The notes: generated by a model not told the origin, from the sequence alone. A stretch of 64,000 bases of DNA from Actinomycetaceae bacterium (GCA_030538185.1 JAUNUK010000002.1:248001-312000), one strand, 5' to 3'; shown: positions 16,142 to 25,259, counted from the stretch's first letter. A program made the numbers and translations.

Positions 16142-17542
16142 CTACAGCCCTCCATTTGCCTCGCTACCAGCATCAACACCATCGCCACCTACAACAATCC
16201 CACCCGTCCCACGTAGCACTTCGCCTGATTCTTTCCACGCGCTCCACCCGTATTCCATTCGCCCCCGCAATATATCTAAATCATCATCGAACAAATCGGA
16301 ATAAACATCTAATGTCATTGCCGCTGATTTATGCCCTAACATTCTTTGAACCGCTTTTACAACCGCTCCAGAAGATACTGCTAATGATGCCGCGGTATGT
16401 CGTAAATCATGTATATGCAAACTTGGTATTCCAATAACACAGGCAGCAATATCGAAATCTTTTCGTATATTAGAAGCACGTAAAGGCGTCCCATTGCGCG
16501 AAGAAAACAAATACTTTTTTCTATTTCCGAGGGCGGCACTCCTTTCACCGTGATCACCCATACTCCCGGCCACGCCACCCACGCCCTCACCAACACCCAC
16601 ACCAACACCAACCAACCCACCCAACCCAGCCAAACGCACCAGTTCTTCCATCAGAAACGAAGGCACCGGCACCGACCGCGACTGGTGGTTCTTTGGCGTC
16701 CCCAAAATCTGGCGCCCACCCACTTCCGTAACAGACGACCGAACTGCCAGTCGCATCCTCGAAACATCCAAACAAGAAGCATCCAACGCAGCCGCTTCCC
16801 CGTAGCGCAGCCCGCAGTACCCCAACAATCGCACCAGCGTGCTCAGCTTCCGCACCCGTGCATCCATCCGTTGACGCACCGCCGGCCGCCTGTACCCACC
16901 CTGCCAACCGGCACCGTAACCGGCACCAGCACCAACACCCCCAACACCAACCTCCCAGCGCCCCACCACATACCCCGACGCCCCCTTAGTCCGACACACC
17001 ACCGGCCGCCCGTCAGTCCCGCACACGAACCGCCCCCGCCACTCCGGCAGCGCCGCAAACCCCTCAGGCACCAACCGAAACCGTCCAATACACCCGGCCA
17101 GCGCCTCAATCTGCGAATACCCCAAATAGTGGTGCGCCCGCTCAGCCCCTCGGGGCAGCCCCACTCCAGCCGCTGCATTGCGTCGCACCAGCTCGTCGCG
17201 GACCGCAAATTCCAACACTCCGTGCGCCACGTTATATATCTGCCTCAAGTGACTTGCTGAATACCCTGCGTCTGACAACTCTTTCATCCATGTTGCGACC
17301 TCGATGTGCCGTATCGATGTCACCGGCTGCGTCTCAAATCGCGCTAACACTATTTTCAGCGCGGAACGATAACCGGCCATAGTTGATGGCTTGATGTCGA
17401 TTTTCGTGTTGATCCACACCTCTGCGAGCTGTCCGAACAGCGGGGCTTCTTTCGATACGGCCACGTTTCCTGAATACATTTCGCTTGATCCCTTCGCTTC
17501 AACGTGAGTGTGGCCTTCTTTCAAGACCGAGGGCACTTTCAC
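16142..17542 (-). CDS. Tyrosine recombinase (integrase family), intact catalytic residues
   Basis: 466 residues from GTG at 17542. The core-binding domain (about 33-130) is SAM-like. All six catalytic positions are seen: Arg246 (GLRYGE), Lys284 (GTPKNHQ), His378 and Arg381 (HDLRHTAAS), His404 (LGHKSAAM) and Tyr414 (DVYSDLF). Two Gly/Val-rich low-complexity insertions interrupt the catalytic domain (about 195-217 and 306-330), with a further Gly-rich tail after the Tyr. The second insertion is next to a 14/15 copy of the dispersed motif (AALGN). It lies between divergent CWB2 genes 1 and 2, with no phage or conjugation genes nearby. It could be an invertase for the surface locus or a leftover integrase. 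Confidence 0.85.
   Translation of the reverse strand: MKVPSVLKEGHTHVEAKGSSEMYSGNVAVSKEAPLFGQLAEVWINTKIDIKPSTMAGYRSALKIVLARFETQPVTSIRHIEVATWMKELSDAGYSASHLRQIYNVAHGVLEFAVRDELVRRNAAAGVGLPRGAERAHHYLGYSQIEALAGCIGRFRLVPEGFAALPEWRGRFVCGTDGRPVVCRTKGASGYVVGRWEVGVGGVGAGAGYGAGWQGGYRRPAVRQRMDARVRKLSTLVRLLGYCGLRYGEAAALDASCLDVSRMRLAVRSSVTEVGGRQILGTPKNHQSRSVPVPSFLMEELVRLAGLGGLVGVGVGVGEGVGGVAGSMGDHGERSAALGNRKKYLFSSRNGTPLRASNIRKDFDIAACVIGIPSLHIHDLRHTAASLAVSSGAVVKAVQRMLGHKSAAMTLDVYSDLFDDDLDILRGRMEYGWSAWKESGEVLRGTGGIVVGGDGVDAGSEANGGL
16522..16536 (+). repeat. Dispersed uptake-like motif, 14/15 match
   Basis: TATTTCCGAGGGCGG, inside the recombinase gene, where the complementary strand encodes AALGN. Confidence 0.7.
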
Positions 17543-18081
17543 GCCTGCTTAAGATCCGTCATCCGCTATCGTGTTGCCACTTTTTGCCAATTTTGAAAAT
17601 TAAGTTTTTTCGGCACTTTTCATCTCCCAACAAGCGCAAGCATTTTTCTACTCGGCAGGTTTTTCTTACGCCCGCCTAACTTTCCGTCTATGGATTCCCT
17701 GTGAAAAGTTCCATCTTTTAGGTGCCCCTTCCAGGCTTTTGCTAACATTTCCGAGGGCGGTTCGATGAACTCAAAACAGCGATAACCTGCGACGTTTTGA
17801 TTCAAACCGTCGAAGTGATGCGAGTCACACTAAACTTCTTACATATCGTGCAAGAAAGTAGTGGACGAACACAGATACAGGTTGCAAGCGGGGCGAAACC
17901 CCCTTGGGATAGTCGAAACCGCTTGGTCCTCTTTGATGTCTTGTTGGATGTCTTAGAGGAGTGAAACTGGCAACATGTCCGTTTCATACATTGACAGAAC
18001 CAAGGGGATCTGTAGCCTTGTCTATGGATGCTTAGCCAATCTAGGCATCTGAGGTTGATGGGTTACAGACTCACCCTCTAC
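17543..18081. other. Intergenic region between recombinase and CWB2 gene 2
   Basis: About 540 bases without a convincing gene. It holds an exact copy of the 15-base motif (17746-17760) and a possible 7-bp stem (CAAGCGG 17885-17891 with CCGCTTG 17919-17925). A 61-codon reverse frame (17620-17805, TTG start) lacks a ribosome binding site and is not called. The upstream promoter for gene 2 presumably lies at the right edge. Confidence 0.5.
17746..17760 (+). repeat. Dispersed uptake-like motif, exact 15/15
   Basis: CATTTCCGAGGGCGG in the noncoding stretch upstream of the recombinase gene. Confidence 0.8.
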
Positions 18082-18168
18082 TACCCAGACGAAGGGTCTA
18101 AAATACACATGAGCACTTCTACTGTTCGTAAGTTTGGCGTTGGGATTGCTTCCCTCGCTCTTGTTGCT
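18082..18168 (+). repeat. 87-bp identical 5' block of CWB2 gene 2
   Basis: Same block as at gene 1, in opposite orientation about 2.1 kb away, so the recombinase gene is bracketed by inverted copies. After the block, genes 2 and 3 share one signal-peptide ending (SAAVPAFA) and genes 1 and 4 another (GVTAPA.A). Confidence 0.85.
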
Positions 18169-20352
18169 TCGGCTGCTGTTCCGGCGTTTGCTGCGAATGA
18201 GGCTCCTCGCCCCCTGACTGGTGGCTGGGACCGTATTGCTTCTGATAAGGCCGTCAACGACCGTATCGATACGGCTATCGCGGTTGCTAGGACTGCCTAC
18301 TCGGATAAGGCAGCGCAGGTTGTTTACGTTGCTAACTCGAACGCCACGATTGATGCGGCTGCTGCTGGTCAGCTGACCGATGGCCCGATCCTGCTGGTGA
18401 ACTCTGATTCACGTGTGATCGAACAGGTCAAGGCAGAGATCGCTACCTACACCTCTGCTAAGACTGTTTACGCTCTTGGTGGCACGACTGTTGTCTCCGA
18501 TGACACGCTGAAGGCTGTTGCCGATAAGAAGGCCACAGGCCGTCTGGGCGGAGCCGATCGTTACGCGACAGCTCGCGCGATTGCTGACCGTGTTGTCTCA
18601 GTGAACCCTGAAAAGGGCAAGGTTGTCTACATTTCTCGTGGCGACGTTGCTATTGACGCCCTGACCGCTGGCGCACTGGACGAGGGTCCTGTGCTCTTGC
18701 TGGAAAACGGCAAGGTTCCTGCCTCCGCCAAGGAGTACTTGGAAGCCAAGAAGCCCACCAAGGTCATTGGTCTGGGTGGAGAAACCGTTGTTCCTAACGC
18801 TGCCCTGTCAGAAGCACAACTACCCGGTATCAAGGTCAATCCCGGAACGGGCTATGACGCATATGCTAAAGCGCTTGCTGAATTCAATCAGGCTCGCATC
18901 CAGTACCTGGGCTTCAATTCCTATGCTGGCGACACTTTGAACCTTGTTGAGGGTGCCAAAGCCGGCAAGTCTGGAGAGCCTAAGGATACTAACCTGGCCG
19001 AATCAAATGGTCGAGCTTTGACTGACGCTGAGGCTCTTCGTTGGATGGGCTACAAGGCACAATCTGAGGTTTTGACACAGCGTAAAACCAACGTGGTCGA
19101 CAACGTTGTAACCCAGCTGAAGGCCTCAGCTACAACTGAACTGTTCAACAAAACCCAAGCAGGCCAAAACGGTTGGGCAACCTACTCGGCTACAGCCAAA
19201 GACGCTTCATCGCTCGTCTACAAGGCTGTTCTGGCCTTGTACGGTGTGAAGCTAGTTGATGCTAATTTGTCTGAAAAGCAGTTCGTGATGGACAAGGATA
19301 AGAACGTCACGGGTATTGCCTGGGACGAGTTTGCCAAGCTAGCTCCTTATGCCGCTAACGTGGACCGCGCCAAGGAAGAGATCAAGGTCTACCGCGATAA
19401 GAAGGTCCAGGCTACCTTGGAGGCAGCTACTGGCTACAACGCTACTCCTAACGCCTTTGTTGCTGCCTCGAACGTCTTGGCATTGAAGGCTGATTTAGTG
19501 TCCACGGACCTAGATAGCCTCGATGGCTCTGGTGCTGCTGTCATGTTGGTGAAGTACACGCTAGATGAGCTCGTCAAGATTGCTGATTCGAATGCTTCTA
19601 CCACGAAAACTGCTATGGAATCTGCTGCCGCCAAGTTGCGTACGGGACAAAACTACTACCGCTTGGCTGGTGCTGACCGTTACGAGACAGCTGTTGAAAT
19701 CTCGAAGTACCGTCGCGCTGGTGGCAACTTTGGTCTAGGAAAGAACGACATTTCCAAGAGTGGTAACCTCAACAATGTTTACATCGCTAACGGTGTGACC
19801 ATGGTTGACGCACTCGTCGGTGGCGTCCTCACAAACGGCCCCATCCTGCTGGCTGATGAAAAGGGCAACCTGAGCGATAAGACCAAGGAAGAACTACGCA
19901 ACATCGGTGCAACACACACCACCGTGCGCGATAACGTTCCCTTTGTTCTACTCATCGGTGGCAAGGTCGCAGTACCGGACTCAACCGGAACCGCAGCCGC
20001 CGCTGAAATCAAAGCCGGCAACGCCGCCAAACCAGCCGCCTCAACACCGTCAGTGACTCTCAACCCACTGTCCTACACAGGCAGCAAGGTTGACATCACA
20101 TCGGATCAAGCTACCACCGCCAATCCGGTTGTTGGTTCGACAACTGATGGTGCAACCTATAGCATCGTTGACCTGGTTGTGACTGACATCTCAGGCACAA
20201 CCGTCACGGTTGATAATGCTGGTGTCGTAACCGTAACCGATGGAGCCTACGCTGGAGCGAATGCAAAGACTGGTACCTTCAAGGTTCGTACATTGAAGGA
20301 CGGCAAGTACGTCGATTCCGCAACCATTACCATCAACAGCAAGCGCGCCTAA
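18109..20352 (+). CDS. Secreted CWB2 surface protein 2
   Basis: 747 residues from ATG at 18109; the longer upstream frame is rejected because the conserved start is shared by four paralogs. Signal peptide ends VPAFA. Same plan as gene 1: two CWB2 units, variable centre (YLGFNSYAG, RWMGYKAQ), third CWB2 unit (YRLAGADRYETAVEIS) and a distinct C-terminal beta-sandwich-like domain (VTVDNAGVVTVTDG). Bases 18553-18809 are identical to 25647-25903 of gene 4, a 257-bp block spanning the second CWB2 unit. Divergent from gene 1, convergent with gene 3. Role as a surface-layer or adhesion protein is inferred. Confidence 0.85.
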   Translation: MSTSTVRKFGVGIASLALVASAAVPAFAANEAPRPLTGGWDRIASDKAVNDRIDTAIAVARTAYSDKAAQVVYVANSNATIDAAAAGQLTDGPILLVNSDSRVIEQVKAEIATYTSAKTVYALGGTTVVSDDTLKAVADKKATGRLGGADRYATARAIADRVVSVNPEKGKVVYISRGDVAIDALTAGALDEGPVLLLENGKVPASAKEYLEAKKPTKVIGLGGETVVPNAALSEAQLPGIKVNPGTGYDAYAKALAEFNQARIQYLGFNSYAGDTLNLVEGAKAGKSGEPKDTNLAESNGRALTDAEALRWMGYKAQSEVLTQRKTNVVDNVVTQLKASATTELFNKTQAGQNGWATYSATAKDASSLVYKAVLALYGVKLVDANLSEKQFVMDKDKNVTGIAWDEFAKLAPYAANVDRAKEEIKVYRDKKVQATLEAATGYNATPNAFVAASNVLALKADLVSTDLDSLDGSGAAVMLVKYTLDELVKIADSNASTTKTAMESAAAKLRTGQNYYRLAGADRYETAVEISKYRRAGGNFGLGKNDISKSGNLNNVYIANGVTMVDALVGGVLTNGPILLADEKGNLSDKTKEELRNIGATHTTVRDNVPFVLLIGGKVAVPDSTGTAAAAEIKAGNAAKPAASTPSVTLNPLSYTGSKVDITSDQATTANPVVGSTTDGATYSIVDLVVTDISGTTVTVDNAGVVTVTDGAYAGANAKTGTFKVRTLKDGKYVDSATITINSKRA

Positions 20353-20415
20353 CAAAACGCTAAGGCCCCATCCAACTCGGTGAGGACCTGAACCCCTAAA
20401 GGGTTTCAAAGCAAT

Positions 20416-20455
20416 AGGTGGTCCCCGTAAGACAACAGTCTTACGGGGACCACCT
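20416..20455 (+). terminator. Shared CWB2 terminator, copy 2
   Basis: AGGTGGTCCCCGTAAGAC, loop AACA, then the 18-base complement. With copy 1 it forms an inverted pair around the gene 1 - recombinase - gene 2 unit; identity extends through CATTTCCC beyond the hairpin. Confidence 0.9.
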
Positions 20456-20645
20456 CATTTCCCGCCGAAGATTTCATAGCACAGGGGGCACAATCCACAG
20501 AAAATGGGCACAACGACCTCAGAATCATCAAGTAAGTAGCAGGCCGTTTGCTTTTCAATCATGTAGTGATGCCTTACATATGGCCCGAGCGGTGTGTAGG
20601 ATTATGTGTAGCATCGTGTTGGTTTCGTGGAAGGATGCGAATAAA

Positions 20646-20846
20646 ATGGCAACAAATCTGGCTTTAGATCCGGACCTTTTGGAACGTGCCATGCAGGTCG
20701 GGGGCCTAAAAACGAAAAAAACTACGGTCACGGTAGCACTTGAAGAATTCATTGCTCGCAGACAGCAAAGCCAACTGACGGGCCTGTTTGGGACAATTGA
20801 TTGGGATGAGTCCTACGACTACAAGGCCCAACGGCAACGTTCATGA
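20646..20846 (+). CDS. vapB: VapB-type antitoxin
   Basis: 66 residues. It starts at ATG 20646 with GGAAGGA upstream. N terminus is a short DNA-binding segment (LALDPDLLERAMQVGGLKTKKTTVTVALEEFI) of the small VapB antitoxin family common in mycobacteria. The acidic, aromatic C terminus (TIDWDESYDY) is the usual toxin-binding arm. The stop overlaps the vapC start (ATGA, 20843-20846). Expected to neutralise the adjacent PIN toxin and repress its own promoter. It lies between the terminators of convergent CWB2 genes 2 and 3. Confidence 0.85.
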   Translation: MATNLALDPDLLERAMQVGGLKTKKTTVTVALEEFIARRQQSQLTGLFGTIDWDESYDYKAQRQRS

Positions 20847-21256
20847 TTATCCTGGTCGACACGTGTGTATGGTCTCTGGCTTTCAGGCGTGACACGCCAT
20901 CAGACCATGTCGCTGTAAGGGTCTTGGAGCGTGTCTTGACAGGAAGTGACATTGTTGTCACCACGGGCATCATTGTTCAAGAACTATTGCAAGGGGCTTT
21001 GCCATCAAAGGCTCGCGGGCTTATTGAGCAGCGCCTACTGACCTTGCCGTTACTTCACCCCACCGTTGAGGATCATGTCAAGGCCGCAGGCCTGAGAAAT
21101 ACATGCAGGAAACACGGCATTCAACTCGGCACCATTGACGCACTCATCATGCAACTAAGCCTTACGAATAAAGCCCACATATTGACAGTTGACAAGGATT
21201 TCACCCACGCCAGCAAAACACTTGACTTGTCACTTATCCCGATCCCTTCACCCTAG
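20843..21256 (+). CDS. vapC: VapC-type PIN-domain ribonuclease toxin
   Basis: 137 residues. The PIN acidic residues are present: Asp6 in VDTCVW, Glu in VQELLQG, Asp in GTIDALI and Asp in LTVDKDF. Predicted Mg-dependent RNase; VapC toxins usually cut tRNA or rRNA, but the target is unknown here. Starts within the vapB stop, so production of the two proteins is coupled. In this setting the pair may stabilise the CWB2 island against deletion (inference). Confidence 0.85.
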   Translation: MIILVDTCVWSLAFRRDTPSDHVAVRVLERVLTGSDIVVTTGIIVQELLQGALPSKARGLIEQRLLTLPLLHPTVEDHVKAAGLRNTCRKHGIQLGTIDALIMQLSLTNKAHILTVDKDFTHASKTLDLSLIPIPSP

Positions 21257-21610
21257 CCTCAGCTCCCAAACACCTACCCGAAACACGAACCATGCTTTGC
21301 CCTGCCTGTTATCGAAACGGGGTTATCCCAGCAGGGTTAGGCAACACACCTAACTGATGAACAGTTTTCGATCCTGAGACAAGCCCTCAAAGCAGGCTTG
21401 ATCTCATCGATCCCCTGCTTCGTGCGTAACGTCGTCATCTCCTCGACTTCTGCCCACAGCCTCAGCGAGATAATCGCCAAGCTAGACACATACATGACAG
21501 CGAAAAGCTCTAAACTCTGACCAAAAATATTTTCCGAGGGCGGTGCGATGGGGATCTAGAACTACCTCTACATGCTTACATCTGGTGATGCGCTGGTGTG
21601 TACAGAAATG
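21257..21610. other. Intergenic region with gene remnants between vapC and CWB2 gene 3
   Basis: No intact gene. An open stretch on the plus strand (about 21340-21519, DEQFSILRQALKAG and following) has no start or recognisable family and may be debris. The right end is the 119-bp inverted repeat that starts at 21531. Confidence 0.4.
21529..21543 (+). repeat. Dispersed uptake-like motif, 13/15 match
   Basis: ATTTTCCGAGGGCGG at the outer end of the left 119-bp inverted repeat. Confidence 0.65.
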
Positions 21611-21649
21611 AGGTGGTCCCCGTAAGACTGTTGTCTTACGGGGACCACC
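21531..21649 (+). repeat. 119-bp inverted repeat, left copy
   Basis: Matches the reverse complement of 27548-27666 at 115 of 119 bases. It contains, from outside in, the dispersed motif, about 70 unique bases (including GATCTAGAACTACCTCT) and the CWB2 terminator hairpin (21611-21649). Together the copies bracket CWB2 gene 3, the HTH/PIN pair and CWB2 gene 4. Confidence 0.9.
21611..21649 (-). terminator. Shared CWB2 terminator, copy 3
   Basis: AGGTGGTCCCCGTAAGAC, TGTT loop, then a 17-base complement. Downstream of minus-strand CWB2 gene 3. Confidence 0.88.
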
Positions 21650-21703
21650 CTTGTTTGTTCAGACGCTCATTGTCTCGAGCAGTCTGCCACCATTATCAAT
21701 CGA

Positions 21704-23905
21704 TTAGGAGGCAATAGTGACAGTCTTGGAGCCTGTCTCAGAGCCCTTTGCGTTGAAGACAGTGATGGTAATGGTCACGTCGCCAGCAGCAACGGTTTGC
21801 CCGCTCTTTTGCTTGATGGTAAATGTCTTACCAGAGAACGTGACATCGACATTCGCAGCCTGTGCACCGGAAACCGTGAACTTGACGTTATCCCCTGATG
21901 TGTTCAGGGAGGTAATGTCAAAGGTCGCGCCTGCAGCAGCCTGAACCGCTGCAACGTTAACCGTGGCAGGAGTTGTATCACCTGTGGTTACGGCCTTGGG
22001 GGCGTAGGTGTAGATGGTCTTAGAGGTGACGCGATCGTTACCCTTCTTGACCTCTGCGGCTGCCTTGACCAGGGTAGCGTCGGTTACGGCAATCTTGCCA
22101 CCCAGGGCGATAACGGCAGGAGCCTTGTCCTTGGCACGTTCACCGATTTCGGTATCAGACACGTAGACGAACTGGCCTTGGTTTTGCAGCTCGGTCTTGG
22201 TGGCATCGGTGAGGTTTCCGCCCTTGTCTACCAAGAGGATCGGGCCAGCGGTGAACACGCCTGCAACGAGGGCATCAACCATGGAATCGCCGTTTGCCAG
22301 GTAGACACGATCGGTTGTACGCAGTGTGCGCAGGTACTGCGAGATGTATGCAGCAGTCTCGAAGCGGTCTGCTCCACCCAAACGGATGTAACCCTGGGAG
22401 ATCTGTACCTTGGCCCATGCTTCATCCATTGCTGCCTTGGTTGTGGCGGCATTGGAGTTAGCCTGATCCAAGAACATCTGGGCATCGGCTTGCAGCAAAG
22501 CAAACTGACGCGAGCCATCCGTAACACCCAGCATTGCTGTAATCGTCTCTGGTGTGTAGAGCTTGTGGGACTCTGCGCCTGCAAGGGTACCCTGCAGTTC
22601 GTTGTCCTTGCCGGTACCGTTGTTCAAGTCCGTGGCGTCTTTAGTCTTGAAGTAGACCTTGATGCGCTTGGCATCAGCATCGAACTGCTTCTTGACTTCA
22701 GCGACGGCCTGTGCCTTGGAGTAGTTAACCCCATTGACAATCCCCTTGGCATCAACCATGAGCACATCAGAAGCGTTGGTAACGATCGCGGCAGCACCAG
22801 CAGTACCATACAGAGCCTTCAAAGCAGCCTCTGCCTTACCACCGGCACCCAAACCTAGGGTCGTGTTTGCCGCAAACGTGGAAGCATTTTCCTGTGCGTC
22901 CTTGATGGCATCTGTGATGGTGTTCTTGTGCGTGCGAACAACAGCGTCGATGTCGACCTTACGGTCAGCGACCTTTTCAGCCAGGGCCTTGTAGCCCATG
23001 AAACGACCGTCTTTAGGCTGGGCAGGATCAAGTGCGTCAGGAGACACGGATGTGCCAGCCTCACCAATCACGGTGAATTCAGGCTTGTAGGTGTTTACAC
23101 CCAGGTAGAGTGCGCGGGCAGAGTTGAAAGCCTTGGTGGCTGCAGCGCGTTCCAGATCGACCTTGCCAGGGTTTACCTTCAAGGCAGGTTCCATAGCATC
23201 AGTCAATGCCTTGTCCGGCACAACATCCTTGCCGCCAACACCAACGACCTTTGTGGGCTTCTTTTCTTTCACCCATGTGGCAACTGCTTCGGGAAGTGCA
23301 CCAGCAGCGTTTGTGTAGAACAAGGGACCCAGGTCCAATGTTCCAGCAGTCAACGCGTCCACAGGGACATCTGCACGAGAAACAATAATGGACTTCGACT
23401 TAGCAGGCTCAACAGCGATCACGCGCTTAGCGATCTCCATCGCGGTTGCGTGACGATCAGCACCACCCAAACGAGCAGTAGCCTTATCGCCAGCAACAGC
23501 CTTCAGCGTTGCATCAGAGACAACAGTCGTGCCACCGATAGCATAAACAGTCTTGGCCGATGTGTAGCCTTCGATTTCTTTCTTGACTACGTCAAGAGTG
23601 CGCGAGTTGTCATCAACAAGGAAAATCGGGCCATCAGTCAACTGGCCAGCAGCGGCCGCGTCGATCAAAGCAGTTGAGTTAGCAACATAAACTGCCTGTG
23701 CTTCCTGCTTCTTGGGGAAAGCCTTGTCATTGATCGCAATAGCCGTATCAATGCGGTCGTTATTCGCACGATCTGAGGCGTAACGATCCCAGCCACCATC
23801 AAGAGGACGCGGCTCTTCCTTAGCAAACGCCGGAACAGCAGCCGAAGCAACAAGAGCGAGGGAAGCAATCCCAACGCCAAACTTACGAACAGTAGAAGTG
23901 CTCAT
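21704..23905 (-). CDS. Secreted CWB2 surface protein 3 (most divergent of the four)
   Basis: 733 residues from ATG at 23905. Signal peptide ends VPAFA. Two N-terminal CWB2 units (second: ARLGGADRHATAMEIAKR), a long central helical region (RFMGYKAL motif retained), third CWB2 unit (IRLGGADRFETAAYIS) and a C-terminal domain ending TVFNAKGSETGSKTVTIAS with Ig-like strand spacing. After the shared 5' block the sequence is much less similar to genes 1, 2 and 4, and its 3' untranslated stretch differs, although the terminator is shared. It may be an older paralog or a distinct antigen cassette. Confidence 0.85.
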   Translation of the reverse strand: MSTSTVRKFGVGIASLALVASAAVPAFAKEEPRPLDGGWDRYASDRANNDRIDTAIAINDKAFPKKQEAQAVYVANSTALIDAAAAGQLTDGPIFLVDDNSRTLDVVKKEIEGYTSAKTVYAIGGTTVVSDATLKAVAGDKATARLGGADRHATAMEIAKRVIAVEPAKSKSIIVSRADVPVDALTAGTLDLGPLFYTNAAGALPEAVATWVKEKKPTKVVGVGGKDVVPDKALTDAMEPALKVNPGKVDLERAAATKAFNSARALYLGVNTYKPEFTVIGEAGTSVSPDALDPAQPKDGRFMGYKALAEKVADRKVDIDAVVRTHKNTITDAIKDAQENASTFAANTTLGLGAGGKAEAALKALYGTAGAAAIVTNASDVLMVDAKGIVNGVNYSKAQAVAEVKKQFDADAKRIKVYFKTKDATDLNNGTGKDNELQGTLAGAESHKLYTPETITAMLGVTDGSRQFALLQADAQMFLDQANSNAATTKAAMDEAWAKVQISQGYIRLGGADRFETAAYISQYLRTLRTTDRVYLANGDSMVDALVAGVFTAGPILLVDKGGNLTDATKTELQNQGQFVYVSDTEIGERAKDKAPAVIALGGKIAVTDATLVKAAAEVKKGNDRVTSKTIYTYAPKAVTTGDTTPATVNVAAVQAAAGATFDITSLNTSGDNVKFTVSGAQAANVDVTFSGKTFTIKQKSGQTVAAGDVTITITVFNAKGSETGSKTVTIAS

Positions 23906-23932
23906 GTGTATTTTAGACCCTTCGTCTGGGTA
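23846..23932 (-). repeat. 87-bp identical 5' block of CWB2 gene 3
   Basis: Same block as at genes 1, 2 and 4. Forms an inverted pair with the gene 4 block at 25173-25259, bracketing the HTH/PIN module. Confidence 0.85.
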
Positions 23933-24102
23933 GCAACAGGACACACAAACAGCCAAGGTAAACATCATTAAGAGTTACAGTAGGTCCAGAAAACTACTAG
24001 GTTATCGTGTCCAGTGCGCTCGAAGAATGTTGAGGTCTAGCCAACCTGCGGGACAGATGTTACACTTATTTCACATTTTTCAGTTGACTGAAGGAGGTTC
24101 CT

Positions 24103-24486
24103 GTGGTTGTTGCCTTGAAGCGTGATGTAGAAACGATTAGTCGTGCTTTGCGTAGTGAAGATTCAGAGATTAGTGTCTCGTTGTCCAGAGAAACCTTGGA
24201 ACTTGTGCTGCGCGTGGCTCGTGCTCAAGAAAATGAAACATGGATCCCTCGACGGATGACCAAGCCAGAGCTTTCACCCAATGAGGCTGCTGACTTCCTT
24301 GGGATGTCACGTCCGCAAGTGCGTAAATTGATGAATGAGGGTTTGTTAGATTTCAGAATGGTTGGCAAGCACCACAGGATTTCATTGGAATCTCTCAAAC
24401 GTTTTGAAGAAAACGAGACTGCCCGTCAAGCCGAAGGAATGAAAGAGTTGGCCTCCCTTCAAAACGAACTGGGATTAACGGATTGA
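24103..24486 (+). CDS. Xis/MerR-type helix-turn-helix protein, probable antitoxin
   Basis: 127 residues from GTG at 24103, preceded by AAGGAGG. It contains an excisionase-family winged helix (LSPNEAADFLGMSRPQVRKLMNEGLLDFRMVGKHHRISLESL, about residues 64-106). Such proteins are frequently the antitoxin of a following PIN toxin. Its stop overlaps the next start (TTGA, 24483-24486). An alternative role as recombination directionality factor for the tyrosine recombinase 7 kb away is possible, but the tight coupling to the PIN gene favours an antitoxin. Confidence 0.8.
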   Translation: MVVALKRDVETISRALRSEDSEISVSLSRETLELVLRVARAQENETWIPRRMTKPELSPNEAADFLGMSRPQVRKLMNEGLLDFRMVGKHHRISLESLKRFEENETARQAEGMKELASLQNELGLTD

Positions 24487-25103
24487 TTCCCAAAGAAGAG
24501 CCTCTAAGAGTCAAACCCCGCGTTTTTCTAGACGCAAACGTTTTGTATTCGAGAGTGTTGCGTGACTACCTCTTGTATTCGGCAACGCTCAGATTGATAT
24601 CGGTCCAATGGAGTTGTGAAATACTGGATGAAGTCATCACTCATCTGATGAAAAACCGCCCAACATTCACCCCAACATCAGCTCAGCATCTTCTTGAAGT
24701 ACTCGAAAAACATTTCCCTTATTCCATGGTGAAAACCAATGCTCAAGCCATTACCCAGGCCCAAAATGTCCACCTCCCCGATGAAAATGATCACCACGTC
24801 TTCGTTAGCGCAATCAGCGGACAAGCAACGATTCTCTGTACAAACAACATTCGTGATTTCCCCAAAGAAATGCTCCTCCCTTTTGAAATAACACCAAAAA
24901 CGCCAGATCAGCTGCTAACCGAACTAATCACAGCAAGCAGCGAGACAATGCTGGCTGTTCACAAAATGACAGTAATTAATATGCCAAATAGCAGCGACCA
25001 ACTCACGCTTAATGCTCTTCAACGAGCCGGCGCCACAAATACCGCAGAAATAATTGCAGACCTACTACAGTCACGCGAAACGCTTCATAGAACACAACAA
25101 TAG
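24483..25103 (+). CDS. PIN-domain protein, probable toxin
   Basis: 206 residues. It starts at TTG 24483 within the preceding stop. PIN features: FLDANVLYSRVLRDYLL near the N terminus with the first catalytic Asp, ISVQWSCEILDEVITHL with the Glu, and DENDHHVFVSAI plus TNNIRDFP with further acidic residues. Family resembles the longer PIN_3-type toxins rather than classic VapC. The C-terminal 60 residues are helical. Second toxin-antitoxin-like pair in the CWB2 island, here between divergent genes 3 and 4. Confidence 0.78.
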   Translation: MIPKEEPLRVKPRVFLDANVLYSRVLRDYLLYSATLRLISVQWSCEILDEVITHLMKNRPTFTPTSAQHLLEVLEKHFPYSMVKTNAQAITQAQNVHLPDENDHHVFVSAISGQATILCTNNIRDFPKEMLLPFEITPKTPDQLLTELITASSETMLAVHKMTVINMPNSSDQLTLNALQRAGATNTAEIIADLLQSRETLHRTQQ

Positions 25104-25172
25104 TCAGCACATGTCTGCCAGATACATCTGACCTAAGTGACTCTGACCTTGTGTATTACAGACACTCTTCGC

Positions 25173-25259
25173 TACCCAGACGAAGGGTCTAAAATACACA
25201 TGAGCACTTCTACTGTTCGTAAGTTTGGCGTTGGGATTGCTTCCCTCGCTCTTGTTGCT
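25173..25259 (+). repeat. 87-bp identical 5' block of CWB2 gene 4
   Basis: Same block as at genes 1 to 3, ending in the shared signal-peptide codons. Upstream sequence is unrelated to the other three. Confidence 0.85.

Noticed and set aside
16550-17260. 236-codon plus-strand His/Pro/Arg-rich frame
   Set aside because: Shadow of the recombinase; its composition comes from the Gly-rich inserts read on the other strand.
22178-23677. Long plus-strand frames opposite CWB2 gene 3
   Set aside because: Cys/Ser/Leu-rich shadows of a repetitive gene; the minus-strand frame has the signal peptide and CWB2 motifs.
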